From Cheiracanthium punctorium (lineage: Eukaryota; Arthropoda; Arachnida; Araneae; Cheiracanthiidae): a stretch of 64,000 nt of DNA. Of the stretch, positions 45,475-58,934 are shown in pieces; positions within the stretch are counted from its first letter, which is position 1, and every line of letters starts with the position of its first letter. The stretch is from NCBI GenBank assembly GCA_038373885.1, contig JAWZYV010013296.1:1-64000 (forward strand), given 5' to 3'. The notes under the pieces were generated by a model. That model was given only the letters and a program-made list of their open reading frames with translations. It was not told where the DNA came from and searched no databases. The position numbers and the translations under genes are program-made.

Positions 45475-47814
45475 GGGATTGGATTCCCTGTCTGGGTCAC
45501 AACCTGTCGCGGAGATCGCCTTTCTATTCCCGTCGTTGCTTCCTGGCTGAGCCTTCAAATCGGGCAAGGCAGGGACCGGACGGGGACTTCGCTATTTGTA
45601 ACGGGCCTGCGCGTGTATTTCGATGAGTCATCCAAAGAGGCCTACGGATCCTCACGTCTTCACGTATACATCAAGCAATTTTTAAGCTTTCCGATGCTTT
45701 GAAACGTTATTTAATGTATTTTTAAGTCATGACTGTGTGTTACTAATTCAAGTACGAGCTCATTGACAATTTCTTTACTATGATACATACACGTGGACAT
45801 TAAAGTAAATAGATACATGTAATTTGAAGGAAAAACAAAGTAGTGCTAACTCTCGTGATTCATTATTTTAGCTTGATTTTTAATATACATGAACAAATTA
45901 AGCTGACTTTTAGTATACATTAAAGTAAACGAATACACAAATGATACAGGCATTTTTATGCATATGTTTATACTGAATGTTTAAGTTTCACATTTTCAAA
46001 GCAGTTACAACTATTATTACTTTTAAAATAAATTTAACTAATAGTTATTAAATTTTCATTTATTAAATATTGTTCAATTAATATATTAACAGAATATATG
46101 ACGAGGAGATGAAATAGAATTTAAAATATTTGATATTTACAATTCACGTATAAAAAATTTAAGTATTGCTATGCTATTTAATTTTTAATCTTTTGTAAGG
46201 CGTAGGTATCAGAAGAAAGTTTGCTATAATTATAAGTACAACCCGTGCACTGCTCTTCCTTGGTATTTAAATGAAAAATAATGTAAATTAATTTAACGAG
46301 AATCATTTAGAATAAATTACACAATAAAGGGTGTCCCATAAATAGTAGTACGAACTTAAAGGGGAGATAAAATATAGCAAAAAGATTAAGATTCACGTAA
46401 CAGTTTATGATCGAACACGTTTATTAACTGTTTTTATTTTGGTTAGTTCAAATGAGTTTATTTATCGAAAATTTTACCATTCGAAAGGAAAATGATTTAT
46501 AATTTTCAGATTTAGTTCCATATATTTTTTTTCTCCAAAGAAAAATAATAAATTTTAGAAAACCATACTAGGAAATACCACTAATATTCCACCTCTTTTT
46601 TTTAAGTGATTATTAACTGATGATTCAAAAAAAATGTTTTCGTCCGTGCATTGCTGTATATTAGGGCTGTGGCCAAAAAAAAAAAAAAAAAACCCTTCTG
46701 CACGGCTTTTGAATACAAATTAAGATATAGTAACAGCTCTAGGACTCGAAAAATTTCAGGATTCCTTTTCACAAGTTGCTCTAATCACTGTAGTAAACTA
46801 AAAATAAACGATCCCTGAATTAATTATTTTTTATTATAGCCATTACCTAATGTACCTTATTATAGCCATTACCTCTAACATTAAATGGAACTTTGAAATT
46901 GAGCATAATGAACGCTTATAAAAAATATTAACTTCAATTAAAGTTTCTACATAAACATGTGCATAAATTAATAGTATATTTTACAGTACTTCTGCACTGA
47001 AACCAATATCACACATTTAGTGCATTTATAATAAATGATAAATGACATTTTCAACTGAAAGAATTAAACAGATAAGAATGTCTAACTAGTATTACAACGA
47101 ACGCTATATCCTCGATTAAATATTTGTAAGAATTATTCTAAAATGAGTTTAATACAGGTGTACACTTACCGTTACATTCAGAATTGAAAGTTCGAATTCT
47201 TTGTTGATTTATTTCCATAAATAAAGGCGCAATCTTCAAAAAATCATTACCTACATCTAAATCGCCTTGTTATTAAATCACTATGACAAAACTATAACAA
47301 AATTGTTTTTTAATTATAAAATAAAATAACGTTTATAATACCAAATCGCATACAATCGAACAGCGCAAATGCAAACATTAGGCCTCAATGATTCACCCAT
47401 TTTTTCCGGTGGCAACGAATAAGCAGGCCCGGTTGCTAATAACGACGGCCCCGGACCGGACCGCGGTGAGGCATCCAGAGATCCAAGCCAGGAAGCAGCA
47501 AAGGACACAGAAAGGGAGATCTGCCGTAGGGATCTATTCTGTGGGGGAAAATTTGGGCAGAGTGACGATGACCATTTGTTGCGCAGATGGGTATGCGCAG
47601 ATAAAATCGAGTCTGAAAGTGTTTATTAGATGCGCATTCGGTATGGTTTTTTTTTTATTTTTGTTTAGTTTAAAACATTTTTTAAAGAAATCTGGATTAA
47701 TTCCAGATTTTTAACAAATTCCAGAGTGCTACTTTAGTTTAACTCATTAAAGGTCATATTCAAGAAAACGGTCATAAAAAGGGCCTATTTTTTCCACGTT
47801 CGGGCCCAATCTAA
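45475..47814. other. no gene seen, long AT-rich stretch
   Basis: 45480-45640 is moderately GC-rich without a recognisable domain; 45700-47370 is strongly AT-rich; 47395-47530 is GC-richer. No repeat ends or coding regions recognised. Confidence 0.5.
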
Positions 47815-47965
47815 CGGTGTGGAGATTTGAGCTGTTTTCTCCAGATGTAACACGAATACGCGTTAGAACCCCTTAAAATGTCCTCCGATCAAGTTCCCCC
47901 CCCCCCTCATCCCGCAGGCTGATGCCTTTCGTGTAGGCTTACCATAACACCAAACGAACTAACTA
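47815..47965 (+). repeat. dispersed repeat G, copy 2
   Basis: Shares CTCCAGATGTAACACGAATA, CGCGTTAGAACCCCTTAAAA and GTGTAGGCTTACCATAACACC with the copies at 17172 and 53371. Class unknown; ends not defined. Confidence 0.55.
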
Positions 47966-49974
47966 GATACGCATTTGTCATCTTCTGCTTGATACACCGA
48001 ATTTGGGTTTGAAAGAATGTTCGGTTTCATTCCTTCTCGGCGTGATATACCCCTTTATTTCGTAAAGTAAAACAAATCAGCATTGTCGACACTTTTTCTT
48101 TTTTTTTCTGGTTTGAAATGGAAAGGAGATATGCATAAAAACCTCAAATTCATAAATACATTTTCTACTGAATTCAAAAAATTAAAATATTTTTACATAT
48201 CATGGGCCGGCTATTTTCATCCCATTCCCCCAATATATGTTTATGCCTGAAGTGATAAATAAATTTCCGACATTTGTAGGTTAAGAAGGTTTTTGTTTAT
48301 TTGTTTGTTTGTTTGTTTGTTTTGCAAACATTAATGAAATACTGTTAAGATACGCACTTTATTTTGGTATCACTGTGCATTTTGTGGAAATCAAATTTAT
48401 TAGTCAAGAAAATTAAAATTTCAAAATAAATTAAAATTATGTAGGTTATATGCATGTACTTCTGGGTTAGCCGGGCGTAAATCACGCCAACTTTTTTTTT
48501 TTTACCCGCAATGTTAAAGACTAATTCTTCTTCTTTTCTTAAAATAAAGCTAAAAAAGTTAAGCAACATGTACAAAAATATGTTTATATACAAAAGTATC
48601 GATATATTAAAGAAAATATTTCACACTTATTGGAATATATTGGAAAATATTTCATACTTATTGGAATATATTGGAAAATATTTCATACTTAATATTATTG
48701 GAAAATATTTCATACTTAATATTATTGGAAAATATTTCATACTTAATATTATTGGAATAATATTAAGTATGGAATAATATTTCATACTTAATCGATTGTG
48801 CCAAAATATGAAAATTTCCTTGAGAATATGCTCAATTTTGTCCTCTACTCCACATAAATTCGACGAAGAACGACTCAATTTTGGAATTTTTAATCGTTCA
48901 TTTCATTCCATATTTTTCAAGTAACATGTATAACCACAGTAATTTTGTATTTATTTTCCTAATGTTTGTATGAGAGCATTTATTTATAGTGGAGCAGATC
49001 TTCTTGCTTCACTGAGGAAGGAGACTATTTCCTTATATCTGCCCGGATTGAAAATCAGCTTTATGGTTTCCGATCAATAGACACACATCACTATATAGGT
49101 CACGCCAAAATGATCAGTTTGTACTGAATGATTACCTGCTGAGACTATACCGTTTAGTTAAAGAAACTGGATATAATATTAACACTATGAAATTGTAACT
49201 GAGTAATTATTATTATTATTATTATATCTCATTATTATTATAGCCTCTTATTTTAAATTAAAATCAGAATTTGCAATTTTTTTAACTTAAAGGGTAATTT
49301 GGGGACCCCTGCTTTTTGTCGGGGGGCGGGTCGCTTGCCCCGAATACCCTGCCGGATATCAGTCCCTGCTTGAGTCGGGCTAACCAAAAAAAAAAACTGT
49401 CATGTAATCTTGCAACAATCCTCTAAAAGTGATGCTGTGCACTAATGGATTAACGGTGTAGTTCGAAAAAACCATTCGATTTTGGTACATAAATACAAAT
49501 AAACTAATTATGTCATGCACTTCAAAATTTTAGAATGCCTCTCTACAAGCTGTACCATGCACTGCAATAAGCGATAAACCCGTACCCGTTGCGAGACTTT
49601 CAGAAAAAATTCTTTAAAATCGACAATTTAGTAGGATGTGTCACTTTTCGAAAATCTTTTGATGTGCAATTCCATGTTACAGATTTTTTTCTGGAAGTTT
49701 TCTAAAAGGTTCCACCCGCTGTTTCATTTATTACGGAGGGTAATAAAGCTCATAGATATTTATCCTGAAATTTTTCGAATCACTGGCACAGTTAGTTTAT
49801 TTCAATTTGTGTACCTAGACCTTGAGGGAGATTTTGTTTCTTCGAACTAACCCTTAACCCTTAACCCGTCACCCTGAACCTCATATGAGGCTCTTACTTC
49901 AAACAGTAGTACTTCGGGAGAAAATAACTGGATTTAATGGAAAAAACACTCAAAATACTGGTGTTAAACAATAA
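47966..49974. other. no gene seen; tandem ~30 bp repeats and microsatellites
   Basis: 48625-48790 is a short tandem array of ~30 bp units (TTGGAAAATATTTCATACTT) that ends in an inverted copy. A GTTT microsatellite lies at 48300-48320 and ATT repeats at 49207-49224. The rest is AT-rich without a recognised gene. Confidence 0.5.
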
Positions 49975-50204
49975 AGTAAATAAAAAACTTTGTAAAAGAT
50001 GTAATAGGTAAGTGGATACGCACGTTTCAACCAAAAATTTTTTTGGCCTTCTTCAGTCCAAGCCCTATGTTGCAAGCAGCTTGCAACGTAGGGCTTGGAC
50101 TGAAGAAGGCCAAAACAATTTTTGGTTGAAACGTGCGTATCCACTTACCTATTACATCTTATGTGTGTTTTTTACAAAGTTTTTTATTTACTTTAACTGG
50201 ATTT
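49975..50204. repeat. long near-perfect palindrome (foldback)
   Basis: Arms of about 105-115 bp (AGTAAATAAAAAACTTTGT on the left, its complement at the right end) meet at GCAAGCAGCTTGC near 50074-50086. Only a few mismatches and one small insertion (50161-50168) separate the arms. AACTGGATTTAAT stands on both sides (49926 and 50195), perhaps an insertion footprint. Confidence 0.8.
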
Positions 50205-50383
50205 AATATTTTTTATTTCAGCGATACCGGTTCATTAAATTAGAACAGGCATGAGTCTTTTAAATGATTCTATAAATCATGCCTAGATTACAGTAACAGG
50301 CAATTTAGATCCTTATTTACAATTGTTGCTTCATTTTTTCAGAAAAAAATAACAAATTATTTAACCTGCTTTATTACATTTTT

Positions 50384-52362
50384 ACTTCCTTGTACGTAGT
50401 ATAAGGAAGTAATGTGATCCCGAAAAATTTTGGGGGCCAAATTTCGACAAAAAAACCGATTTTGACTACCTCTAAATTTAATTTTAAGAATTTTTTCGAT
50501 GCATCTCATCGTAGGCTAGCATGCACGATCATATTAACGCGTCTGCAACTCATTTTGACCAGCGGCGAGTCTATTGTGGTCAGTTTTTCCATGCCGTCTG
50601 TACGTACGTACGTACGTACGTACGTATGTATGTAACTCGCATATCTCAAAAACTATTGGTCGTAGAATGTTGAGATTTGATATTTAGGATTGTTCTATGA
50701 TCTAGTTGTGCACCTCCCCTTTTGGTCGCAATCGAATGTATAGTTTATGTACAGGACCGCCCAAAAGATTCGAAATACATTACGCTCTATGGGCCGAAAT
50801 TCATTAAACTCGCTTAACTCAAAAACTATTAGGCGTAGAATGTCGAAACTTCATATTTTGGATAGTTGTAACATCTAGTTGTGCACCTCCCCTATTGGTT
50901 CCATTCGACTGGATAGTTTATCTACAGGATCGCCCAAAACATTCGAAATACATTACGCTCAATGGGCCGAAATTCATTAAACTCGCATATCTCAAAAACT
51001 ATTAGGCGTAGAATGTTGAAACTTTATATTTAGGATTGTTGTAACATCTAGTTGTGCACCTCCCCTTTCGGTTCCATTCGACTGGATAGTTTATCTACAG
51101 AACCGCCTAAAAGATTCGAAATACATTACGCTCTATGGGCCGACATTCATCAAAGCGTTTTTTAAGGTTTTGGGCTATTTGAAACGACTCAGGAGTGATA
51201 TATGCTGTAAAGAGTTAGAAAATGAATTTCTCCATTAAAAAAAGTGTCTTTATCATTTACAGTTCTGCTACAGGAACACTCAAAAGATTTCCAATACATT
51301 ACGGTCAATGGCAATTTTAGGGGCATTCATCCATTTCAAGCACAATACCGTCCTACCACATAAGTTAGGTAATGGTCCGACCACGGTCACGTGCCTCCCT
51401 CAAGAACTATGCCAAAAGTCGCCAAGCTTGGCGACTTTTGGTGTACGTGTGTGCATATTTAACTCTCAAATCTCAAAAACTATTATGAAATTTCATATGT
51501 AAGATTGTTGTAACATCTAGTTGTGCATCTCGATTTTTGGTTCCAATCTGCTGGAGTTTCTTTACAGGACCACCAAAAAGAATTTCAGTACTTTAATGTC
51601 TATGGACATCTTCAATATAATACAATTGTAGTCAGTCATTGTTTGGTACATGCCCAAAATCTCGCCGTCTGTCCTCGACCTTGGCGAGTTTTGCCGAAAT
51701 GTCGCCAAATTTGGCGATAGTCAGTCATTTGGTCCATGCCCAAAGTATCGCCATTTGTCATCGTTCTTGGCGAGTTTTGGCGAAATATCGCCAAATTTGG
51801 CGATAATCTGTCATTGTTGGTCCATGCTTAAAATCTCGCCAAATGTCGTCGACATTGACGAGTTTCGCCGAAATATCGCCAAATTTGGCGCCAAAAATTA
51901 TTTCGTATTTTGTATAACTCTAAAACTTTAACCCGTACAATTTTGAACTTTTGTATTTAGAACTATATTATAATATCTAACTGTTTTCAATATCTTTTTT
52001 GACAGCAATCGACTGGGAATTTATTTACAGGGTGAGCCAAATGACTTTAAATACATTAAGGTGTATGGATGCATTCAATTCATTGAAAGTCAGAGGTCAA
52101 TGACTACTTTGGCTATCCCCAAAATCTCGCAAACTATCTCAAGTTTGTCGGCTTTTGGTGAAATATCGCCAAATAAAGTGTCAGAAGGAAATCTTTCAAA
52201 TTGAACTCAGCTTGGCGATATCAAAATATTTGGCTAGAAATCGCTATACCTTACTATTATTGATATTTTATCTCTTTCAAACAAATAAGTTTAGAGGAAG
52301 TGCGTAAAAAACATTTTTGAATTAATAGACGTGCAAGGAAGTCATGTGTTGGACACATCAGA
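50384..52362 (+). mobile_element. Helentron-associated-like element, family B, copy 3
   Basis: Same ends and internal order as 3165-5133: ACTTCCTTGTACG after a T-run, CAGA before a T-run, 3' palindrome ATGTGTTGGACACAT, three ~175 bp units and repeated GCCAAATTTGGC palindromes. It has more small differences from the other two copies than they have from each other, so it is an independent insertion. Confidence 0.72.
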
Positions 52363-53370
52363 TTTTTTTTTTCATAGGTAAGTAATTTTTCTCATACTCT
52401 TTAAACTTCACTTAATATGTGCATGCTTTTAAACTTACATTTAAACATGACAGAATGCTTTAAAAATGTAAAAATATATTGGACCTCTAGTAAAAAAAAA
52501 TTTTTTAAGTGACATTAGAAAACAAACTGGTTTTGAACATGATTCATAGGTGTATTTTAGATGCATTAAATGCTAGATAGATTCTGCTCTAATTTTTCAT
52601 AATTTAGTGACGAGAGGGTTAAGAAGAATATCTTGAGATTCGAAAAGTGAAACTCGAAAGAAGTCACACACTTTCATGTCGTAAAATAAATAGCACTCTA
52701 GTGCTTTTAAAAAAAATAGCATGCTAAAACAAAAATGAATTTCTTTTAAGCCACTCTAGCAGATTTCACGCACATCATCCAGAAGTCGTTTCTTCCATAA
52801 TTATAAGAAGGGAAATTTAACGGTAGTGCTGCCATCTGTTGGTTAATGTAGATACTTTTTTCAAAGTAGGGTTGAATTTCTTAGAAAGCTTCTTAAACTA
52901 GAGACTTTCGAAACACTTTTCAAAGGAATCCAAGTACGATAATAAAGACGCGAAAATATTTTGGAATGTGTCATCACAAGCTTTCCAGGCGGAAGTCTCA
53001 GCACATAGTGTTTAGTAGTATTTACGACACAGATCGTGTCTTGTATCATTCTTTGAAGACGTTTTTTTTTGTGCTACGGAATTTTTTCCTGAAAGTTGCA
53101 TGCGACGCACAGTGGAAGTATTTGTGTCAAAATCCAGGCCAAAAATATTTTTCATGTGTTTTAAAGTTAAAATCATTACTGTTGACTTTTGACTTACTTT
53201 TTAGTATTATGTATTTCTTAAATTATATAAAAAAAGCGTGTTGTCGCCAAATTTGGCGATATATCGCCAAACGACACGAAGTTGGTTTCTAACAAATGCC
53301 TTGTCCGGGGTGTGTCCCTTACTGGGAAGTACTGATAATGTATAATACCACTTATAAATGTAATACCACG
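52363..53370. other. no gene seen
   Basis: AT-rich. 53243-53275 carries GTCGCCAAATTTGGCGATAT, the family B palindrome on its own. No coding region recognised. Confidence 0.5.
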
Positions 53371-53510
53371 CGGCTGTCGATCTAATGGTCTGAAGTTTTG
53401 GGCGATTTTCTCCAGATGTCACGTGAATACGCATTAGAACCCCTTAAAAAACCCTCCGCCCTAGGCAACCTTCCCGTTAGGCAAATAGCCGTGTAGCTGT
53501 GCCTTAACCA
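53371..53510 (+). repeat. dispersed repeat G, copy 3
   Basis: Carries TTTCTCCAGATGTCACGTGA and ATACGCATTAGAACCCCTTA, followed by a diverged right part ending GTGCCTTAACCACAAT. Ends unclear. Confidence 0.5.
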
Positions 53511-55423
53511 CAATAAAAATATATAAATGTACTACTTTAATAATACTTATAAATATAATACTACTTATCTATAAATCAATTTTTATCATAAAATTTTTTT
53601 AGATTTTTTACTTATCTAAATGTAGTTACTATAGGGATCTTAGTTTTCTAATGAATTCTGAAGATTAACTTTTTCATTCTGATTCTTTTGAACTCTGATA
53701 TTCGTCTTCACTCAGAATCACTTTTTCTTTTTTTTTTTTTTTTTTTTGAGAGAGAGGGGGGGGACCACCATTGGGCCCCTCTGTTGTAGGGTCTAGCTGT
53801 AGCGAAGTTGTAGGGTCTCGCTCTAATAAGGCTTGCTCTTTTTCGTTGGCCTTTGTCTAGAGCAGCTAAAAGGACACTGCTTAAAAGAAGCCTACTTGAA
53901 ACCCATAAAATCTCATTCCAAGCTGGAGGAGAAAGTAATTTATTTCAAGCCAGCACTTCAAAATGACTTAAAGAGCTAGCACGTGTTTCTGTTTACACAC
54001 TCGCATTCCAATGACCCGAAGTCACAGTTGCCAACCTTTGAGATCCAATAATGGAGAGCTTTTGCTTTGGACACAATTTACGACATAAATGGAAAACTAA
54101 GTTGTAAATAGATGGGACTATTTACAGGACTAAGAAAGGGCAATTTTGGAAGTAGAAATTTTCTTCTTATAGCAAATTTACATCAGAAAAATAAGAAATT
54201 ACATACTGAATTTAAAATACCCATGTTAAATCTTAACTGAAATGAAATTTTATATACCTTTATCCAAACACTTGCACATAATTTATAGTTTATGAGAAGT
54301 ACAAGCGCGTATGTTTGTATCCCTTTTGTGATCACCCGTCGAAAAATTATCGAAAAAATAAAAATGGCGCTATATAAATAATTTTTTTTAAAGAAATGGT
54401 GGATGTTGGGGGAACATTTTTTTCTTGGAATAGACACTCAATACTGTACTAATTACGATTATAGTTGAAATTAGGCGCGACAAGCCGCGACACCCCTTCA
54501 AAAAGCTTTTTGAAATGTGGATCTTTGAAAAAAAATAAGAAAAAAAAAGTTTACAATTTTTTTAAATAAAGTCATATTATTTTTTCAAGCTAATAGATAC
54601 ATATAATCAAAATACATATATTTTACTACAATAATACTTAGTATCAAATCAGTAAATTAATTTAAAGAGCCCGTAGAAAATGCAAGACGAAGTAATAGGA
54701 AACGCTGAAATCTCTTGCCGTAAATGAAGAAACTTGCTTTTAAACCGAGTGTTGCATCTTTTGGATGTGAATTATGGTCGAAAAACATGCATTACATGAT
54801 GCATCAGTTACTAGGCTATCCAAAAACATATATATTACTGTTTTTAAACAAATTTTAAATTTTCGACTTTTGGCCAGGATTTTGATACGAATACTCCACT
54901 GTGCGACGTAAGAACTACGGAAAAGTTATTGTCTGCTTATGCGATTCAAAAGGCTTATTTTGGTTTCATTTCCAATGCAAAATCAGAAAATGAAAAATGT
55001 AACGTTATAATTTAATTTACTAAAAAGAATATTTAAACGCTCCCCTCCGACTAGATCAATGCCGTCTTGTGCTTCAACCCCTTATCTTCTGAAGGTACTT
55101 AGAAGTACCGTCAAATTAAAATTGTAAAAAAAAAAAAAAAACTTGGCTGTTCGAGCTTCGTCAAGGGGAGACGCCCCCCCCCCTGAACCCCCCTAATTTT
55201 TTAGTTGCCATATTAAAACACATTAACATTATTGCCATATTAAAACAATATTAATTGACCATGTCATTTTATCTCTCATCCTTCGTGTATTTCGCCTGGT
55301 AACCTTATGTTGAAATTTTTATGATTGTAACCTATTTACAGAAAAATACATGTGATGCATATTCTACAGCTTAAAATATTGTAACAATAGATTAAAGCTG
55401 GTGGGAACTAATAGTATTTAAAT
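53511..55423. other. no gene seen
   Basis: AT-rich, with T-run and G-run tracts at 53730-53765 and a C-run near 55175. No coding region or repeat ends are convincing. Confidence 0.5.
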
Positions 55424-55905
55424 ATAAATGAAACCTTACGGAGCTTATAGAAATCGGTGGTTTACGTAACGCATACAAACATTTTACTTTGTCTGCACAT
55501 TGTTGCCACATTCTCATATAACATTTACAAAACGGATGAAATTTATAAACAATCATTTTATCAAATAAATGCAACCTTACGGAGCTTATAGAAATCGGTG
55601 GTTTACGTAACACATACCGACATTTTATTTTGTCTGCACATTGTTGCCACATTCTCATATAACATTTACAAAACGGATCAAATTTATAAACAATCATTTT
55701 ATCAAATAAATGCAACCTTACGGAGCTTATAGAAATCGGTGGTTTACGTAACACATACCGACATTTTATTTTGTCTGCACATTCTTGCCACATTCTCATA
55801 TAACATTTACAAAACGGATGAAATTTATAAACAATCATTTTATCAAATAAATGCAACCTTACGGAGCTTATAGAAATCGGTGGTTTACGTAACACATACT
55901 AACAT
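55424..55905. repeat. 141 bp tandem repeat, about 3.4 units
   Basis: Units contain ACCTTACGGAGCTTATAGAA, TCGGTGGTTTACGTAAC and CTGCACATTGTTGCCACATT. Since 141 is divisible by three, the minus strand stays open for 167 codons, which I read as a by-product of unit length. Confidence 0.8.
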
Positions 55906-56553
55906 TTTCAGCGGACATTTATTCTTACTTTTATGTCGCATTTTCGAAACGCATTTTCTTGTCTCATTTTTATGTCCCATTTTCAGTAAGAGGGTGAGAG
56001 ATAAAATGACATAGTCATTAAAAAAGAAAAATCTTTTCATTGTAACCATTCCTTTGAAAATCACTACCAAATACATCATTCAATCATATTACGTCACGAT
56101 TGCAGAGTAGATTGTTTGAAATGGACAGCTTTCCGCTCACTTTCTAACCATGTCGTGCTCCCTCCTCCCCAAAAAAGAGCATTGGTGAATTTTCAGACGT
56201 CTGTTTTATGATTAAAGGATTAGATTTTCCGAAAGTGTAATAATAATAATTTATACTTAAAAGTTAAATTTAAGCGTGTAAAAACATTTGGAGTCACTTC
56301 GTACTGCCTTTCAAAGGTTTTTGTGTTATGGCAAACCAACACGAGAGAAATCCGCCTAAGGGTGGGTGCCTTGGGCAGAGAACTTTTTAACAATACAAGG
56401 CACCTGGTACCATATGTGGAACAACCACTTTAATTATTCCTCTACGTCTATAAAATACTAGTATAGACATCTGTCGGTTTTTAAGAGTATTTATATATAG
56501 ATAGCAACGATATAATTCAGGCTGTTGCGAGTAGATGTACTTACTGTTCATAT
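55906..56553. other. no gene seen
   Basis: AT-rich spacer between the tandem array and the LTR. No feature recognised. Confidence 0.5.
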
Positions 56554-57472
56554 TGTTACGAATTTTCGGGGCAACCCGCTGCTCTGTGGCTTAAAAGGGT
56601 TTAAAATTCGTATTCTACGCTTCAATTAGATAAATTTTTCTTTTTGTTGCATCAAAATCGGTCAATTAGAACCGGAGATATGGAGGTTTCGGTTTGCCAT
56701 TGTTTTTCAAGGGAGGTTCTAGAAAACTCGAGAAATATTAGTCCTGGAGCTTAGATCTCTTCACATTTGGGGACTTATTTTTGGCGCCAAATTTGGCAAT
56801 ATTTCGCCAAAAGTCGCCAAGCTTGGCGACTTTTTGGTCATTTGGCGCGATTTTCCCAATGGGGCCTGGAAGTTGTTTTTCCTGCATTAAAACGCATAAT
56901 AACCTAACATTTCTCTTCTATGACGTAATCAAAATTCACGCTTTATGTAGAACCCTCGAGAAATTGACTTTTCTAGAAACCTCTTGTACCTCCTGCGTCG
57001 GCTATTTATAGAAGCACGCGTCACCCCGAGAGTTGAGTGCGAGTTGAACACTCAATGTGTGAAGAGCTCTCAGTACGCTTGATTTGTGTGAATTGATAGT
57101 GCTATAGAAGCTGTGTTTTAGCTTGCTTTGTGAAGCTGTTTTTAAAGTGCTGTGTGTAAATTCTTCATTTCTGTGACTTAAGGGATTGTGTACTATATCT
57201 CTTGAATATTTTCACTGAATTCTTGCCTGTGAAAGTGACTTATTTTGTGTGAGAAATACAGCATTTGTGAGAGCTTCTGATCTAAGCGGATTGTTAAAAG
57301 CACATTACTGCTAGAGTGTGCTTGTGAATTGTGTACAGCTGATTGTTCTACGAAGTTCTAGAAGCAATAAAGTTTGTGTTCCATCCTGACAAGTGACTTT
57401 TTACTTGAACTTTTTACACCAACTGGACTTTAGAACGACGAACCCCAGGAGTAGCAGAGTAATTACGCAACA
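56554..57472 (+). mobile_element. solo LTR of a Ty3/Gypsy-like retrotransposon
   Basis: Begins TGTTACGAATTTTCGGGG and ends ATTACGCAACA (TG...CA), 919 bp, with ATAT on both sides (56550-56553, 57473-57476) as a 4 bp target duplication. A promoter-like CTATTTATAGAAGCACGC lies at about 57001 and AATAAA at about 57366. No second LTR, primer-binding site or pol gene is present in the window, so it is a solo LTR left by recombination. 56786-56866 contains GGCGCCAAATTTGGC and a 30-base palindrome nearly identical to one in family B. Confidence 0.8.
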
Positions 57473-57536
57473 ATATTATGGCCAAAACGGATTGAAATTT
57501 AAACAGTAAGAGAAGAGAGTACAGTAGGTACAGTAA

Positions 57537-57885
57537 GTAAGTGCGAAAATTTAAATTAACAGTTCAGTGACGTCAAATGGAGCAAGTATATGTCACGCTG
57601 TAGCTAGATTACAAAATAACAATAATGGATACACCAAAATGCAAGATCTTTCGGACTTTTACACAGCTTTAAAATATCGAATTGACAATACTTGGTGCAT
57701 GAATCGCCCATCTAAAAAATGTCACCATCCATTGGACTAAAGCACATTTTAGCCGTTTGCTGTTTCAACATCGGCTTTTACGATTTCTCCCAAAATGTGC
57801 AGCAACCCTAAACTAAATAACTTTAATGACAAATACTGTTAAAACAAAGAAACATAATTTTCATTGAAATGACTATGGGTACTAT
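57537..57885 (+). repeat. dispersed repeat F, uninterrupted copy
   Basis: Matches the minus strand of 1228-2432 without the Helitron and so preserves the empty site (…ATGACAAA then TACTGTT… at about 57825-57840). It starts just after the solo LTR. Function and class unknown. Confidence 0.65.
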
Positions 57886-58191
57886 GGGACTTAGGTATGG
57901 GGCGGCGAAGCTGGCCGCCTTGTCGGCTGTACAAGAAGGTGCAAGAATCTTGCCTCCTGATTGTGTCGAAATGTACAAGAATTTTACCTCCTGAAAGGAG
58001 GAGAGGTTGGGGGCACACCGAGCACGCGTCCATTGGTTCATACTCCTAACGGAAGGGCGATAATTGTTAGGAATCCCAAGCTGTAATTTGTCGTAAAGCT
58101 GCTAAGCATGGAAGTCGTAGCTATTGGCCTCGACAGACAACGATTCATTTGCGATAGCCGCATGCTATCTTCCCCAAAAGGAGATTACCGA

Positions 58192-58472
58192 GCAGATGGA
58201 TTGTCTGCAACTGCTAGTCAATTCGAACATTTCTATTCTCCTCCTGGACAATTTCAACTCTAAATCATCTGCACGGGGGAATCCATGGAACACTGAGGAT
58301 ACCTGAGGCAGACCGTCCGAGAGTTCTTTCTCTCAGATGGATTGTCTGCAACTGCTAGTCAATTCGAACACTTCTGTTCTCCTCCTGGACAATTTCAACG
58401 CTAAATCATCTGCATGGGGGGAATCCATGGAACACTGAGGATACCTGAGGCAGACCGTCCGAGAGTTCTTTC
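58192..58472 (+). repeat. 140 bp tandem duplication inside the LINE
   Basis: 58194-58333 and 58334-58472 are near-identical direct copies (GGATTGTCTGCAACTGCTAG in each), differing at a few bases and one G insertion. It duplicates the endonuclease segment with LLLDNFN and occurred after, or during, degeneration of the element. Confidence 0.85.
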
Positions 58473-58934
58473 TGGCAAATGACTTGACCTTGCTAAATGA
58501 TTCAGTGTCGGAACCAACATTTCAGAGTGTCCGTAGGTCCAGCTGGAATGACCTGTTGCTAGCCCCACCTACAGGGTGAAACTCAAGCAGAGAGTTGGGA
58601 GAGAACGACCTCGAAATGTACTGAGCTGGACGCTCCAGTTGGAGTCCGTCTGCAGGTAGATGACTTTGTTGGGGTGATCGATGCTCACAATGTGCATAGT
58701 GCGGCCTTCGGGTGACTGGAGCTCTGGCAATCCTACAGAAATGGTTCTCAGACAGAGCTCCACAAACTGGATTTCAGTCCGGCCCAAAACCGCTAAGACT
58801 TCACGTAAGAGCACGAAGAATGCGGAGGGTGCAGAACCCAAGAACCGCCCCTGTCATTCGATTTGGAGATAGCATAGCTAAGTTTCAGACAGAAAAGAAG
58901 TTTCTGGGAGAGCTACTTATGGACAAATGAAACG

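Noticed and set aside
47388..47714. 108-codon open frame in a GC-richer patch
   Set aside because: No recognisable domain, mixed composition, ends in low-complexity sequence.
48469..49385. A 900 bp element with GGTTAGCC ends
   Set aside because: Only about nine bases match in inverted orientation and no target duplication is visible.
55392..55895. 167-codon minus-strand open frame
   Set aside because: It is the 141 bp tandem repeat read in frame.
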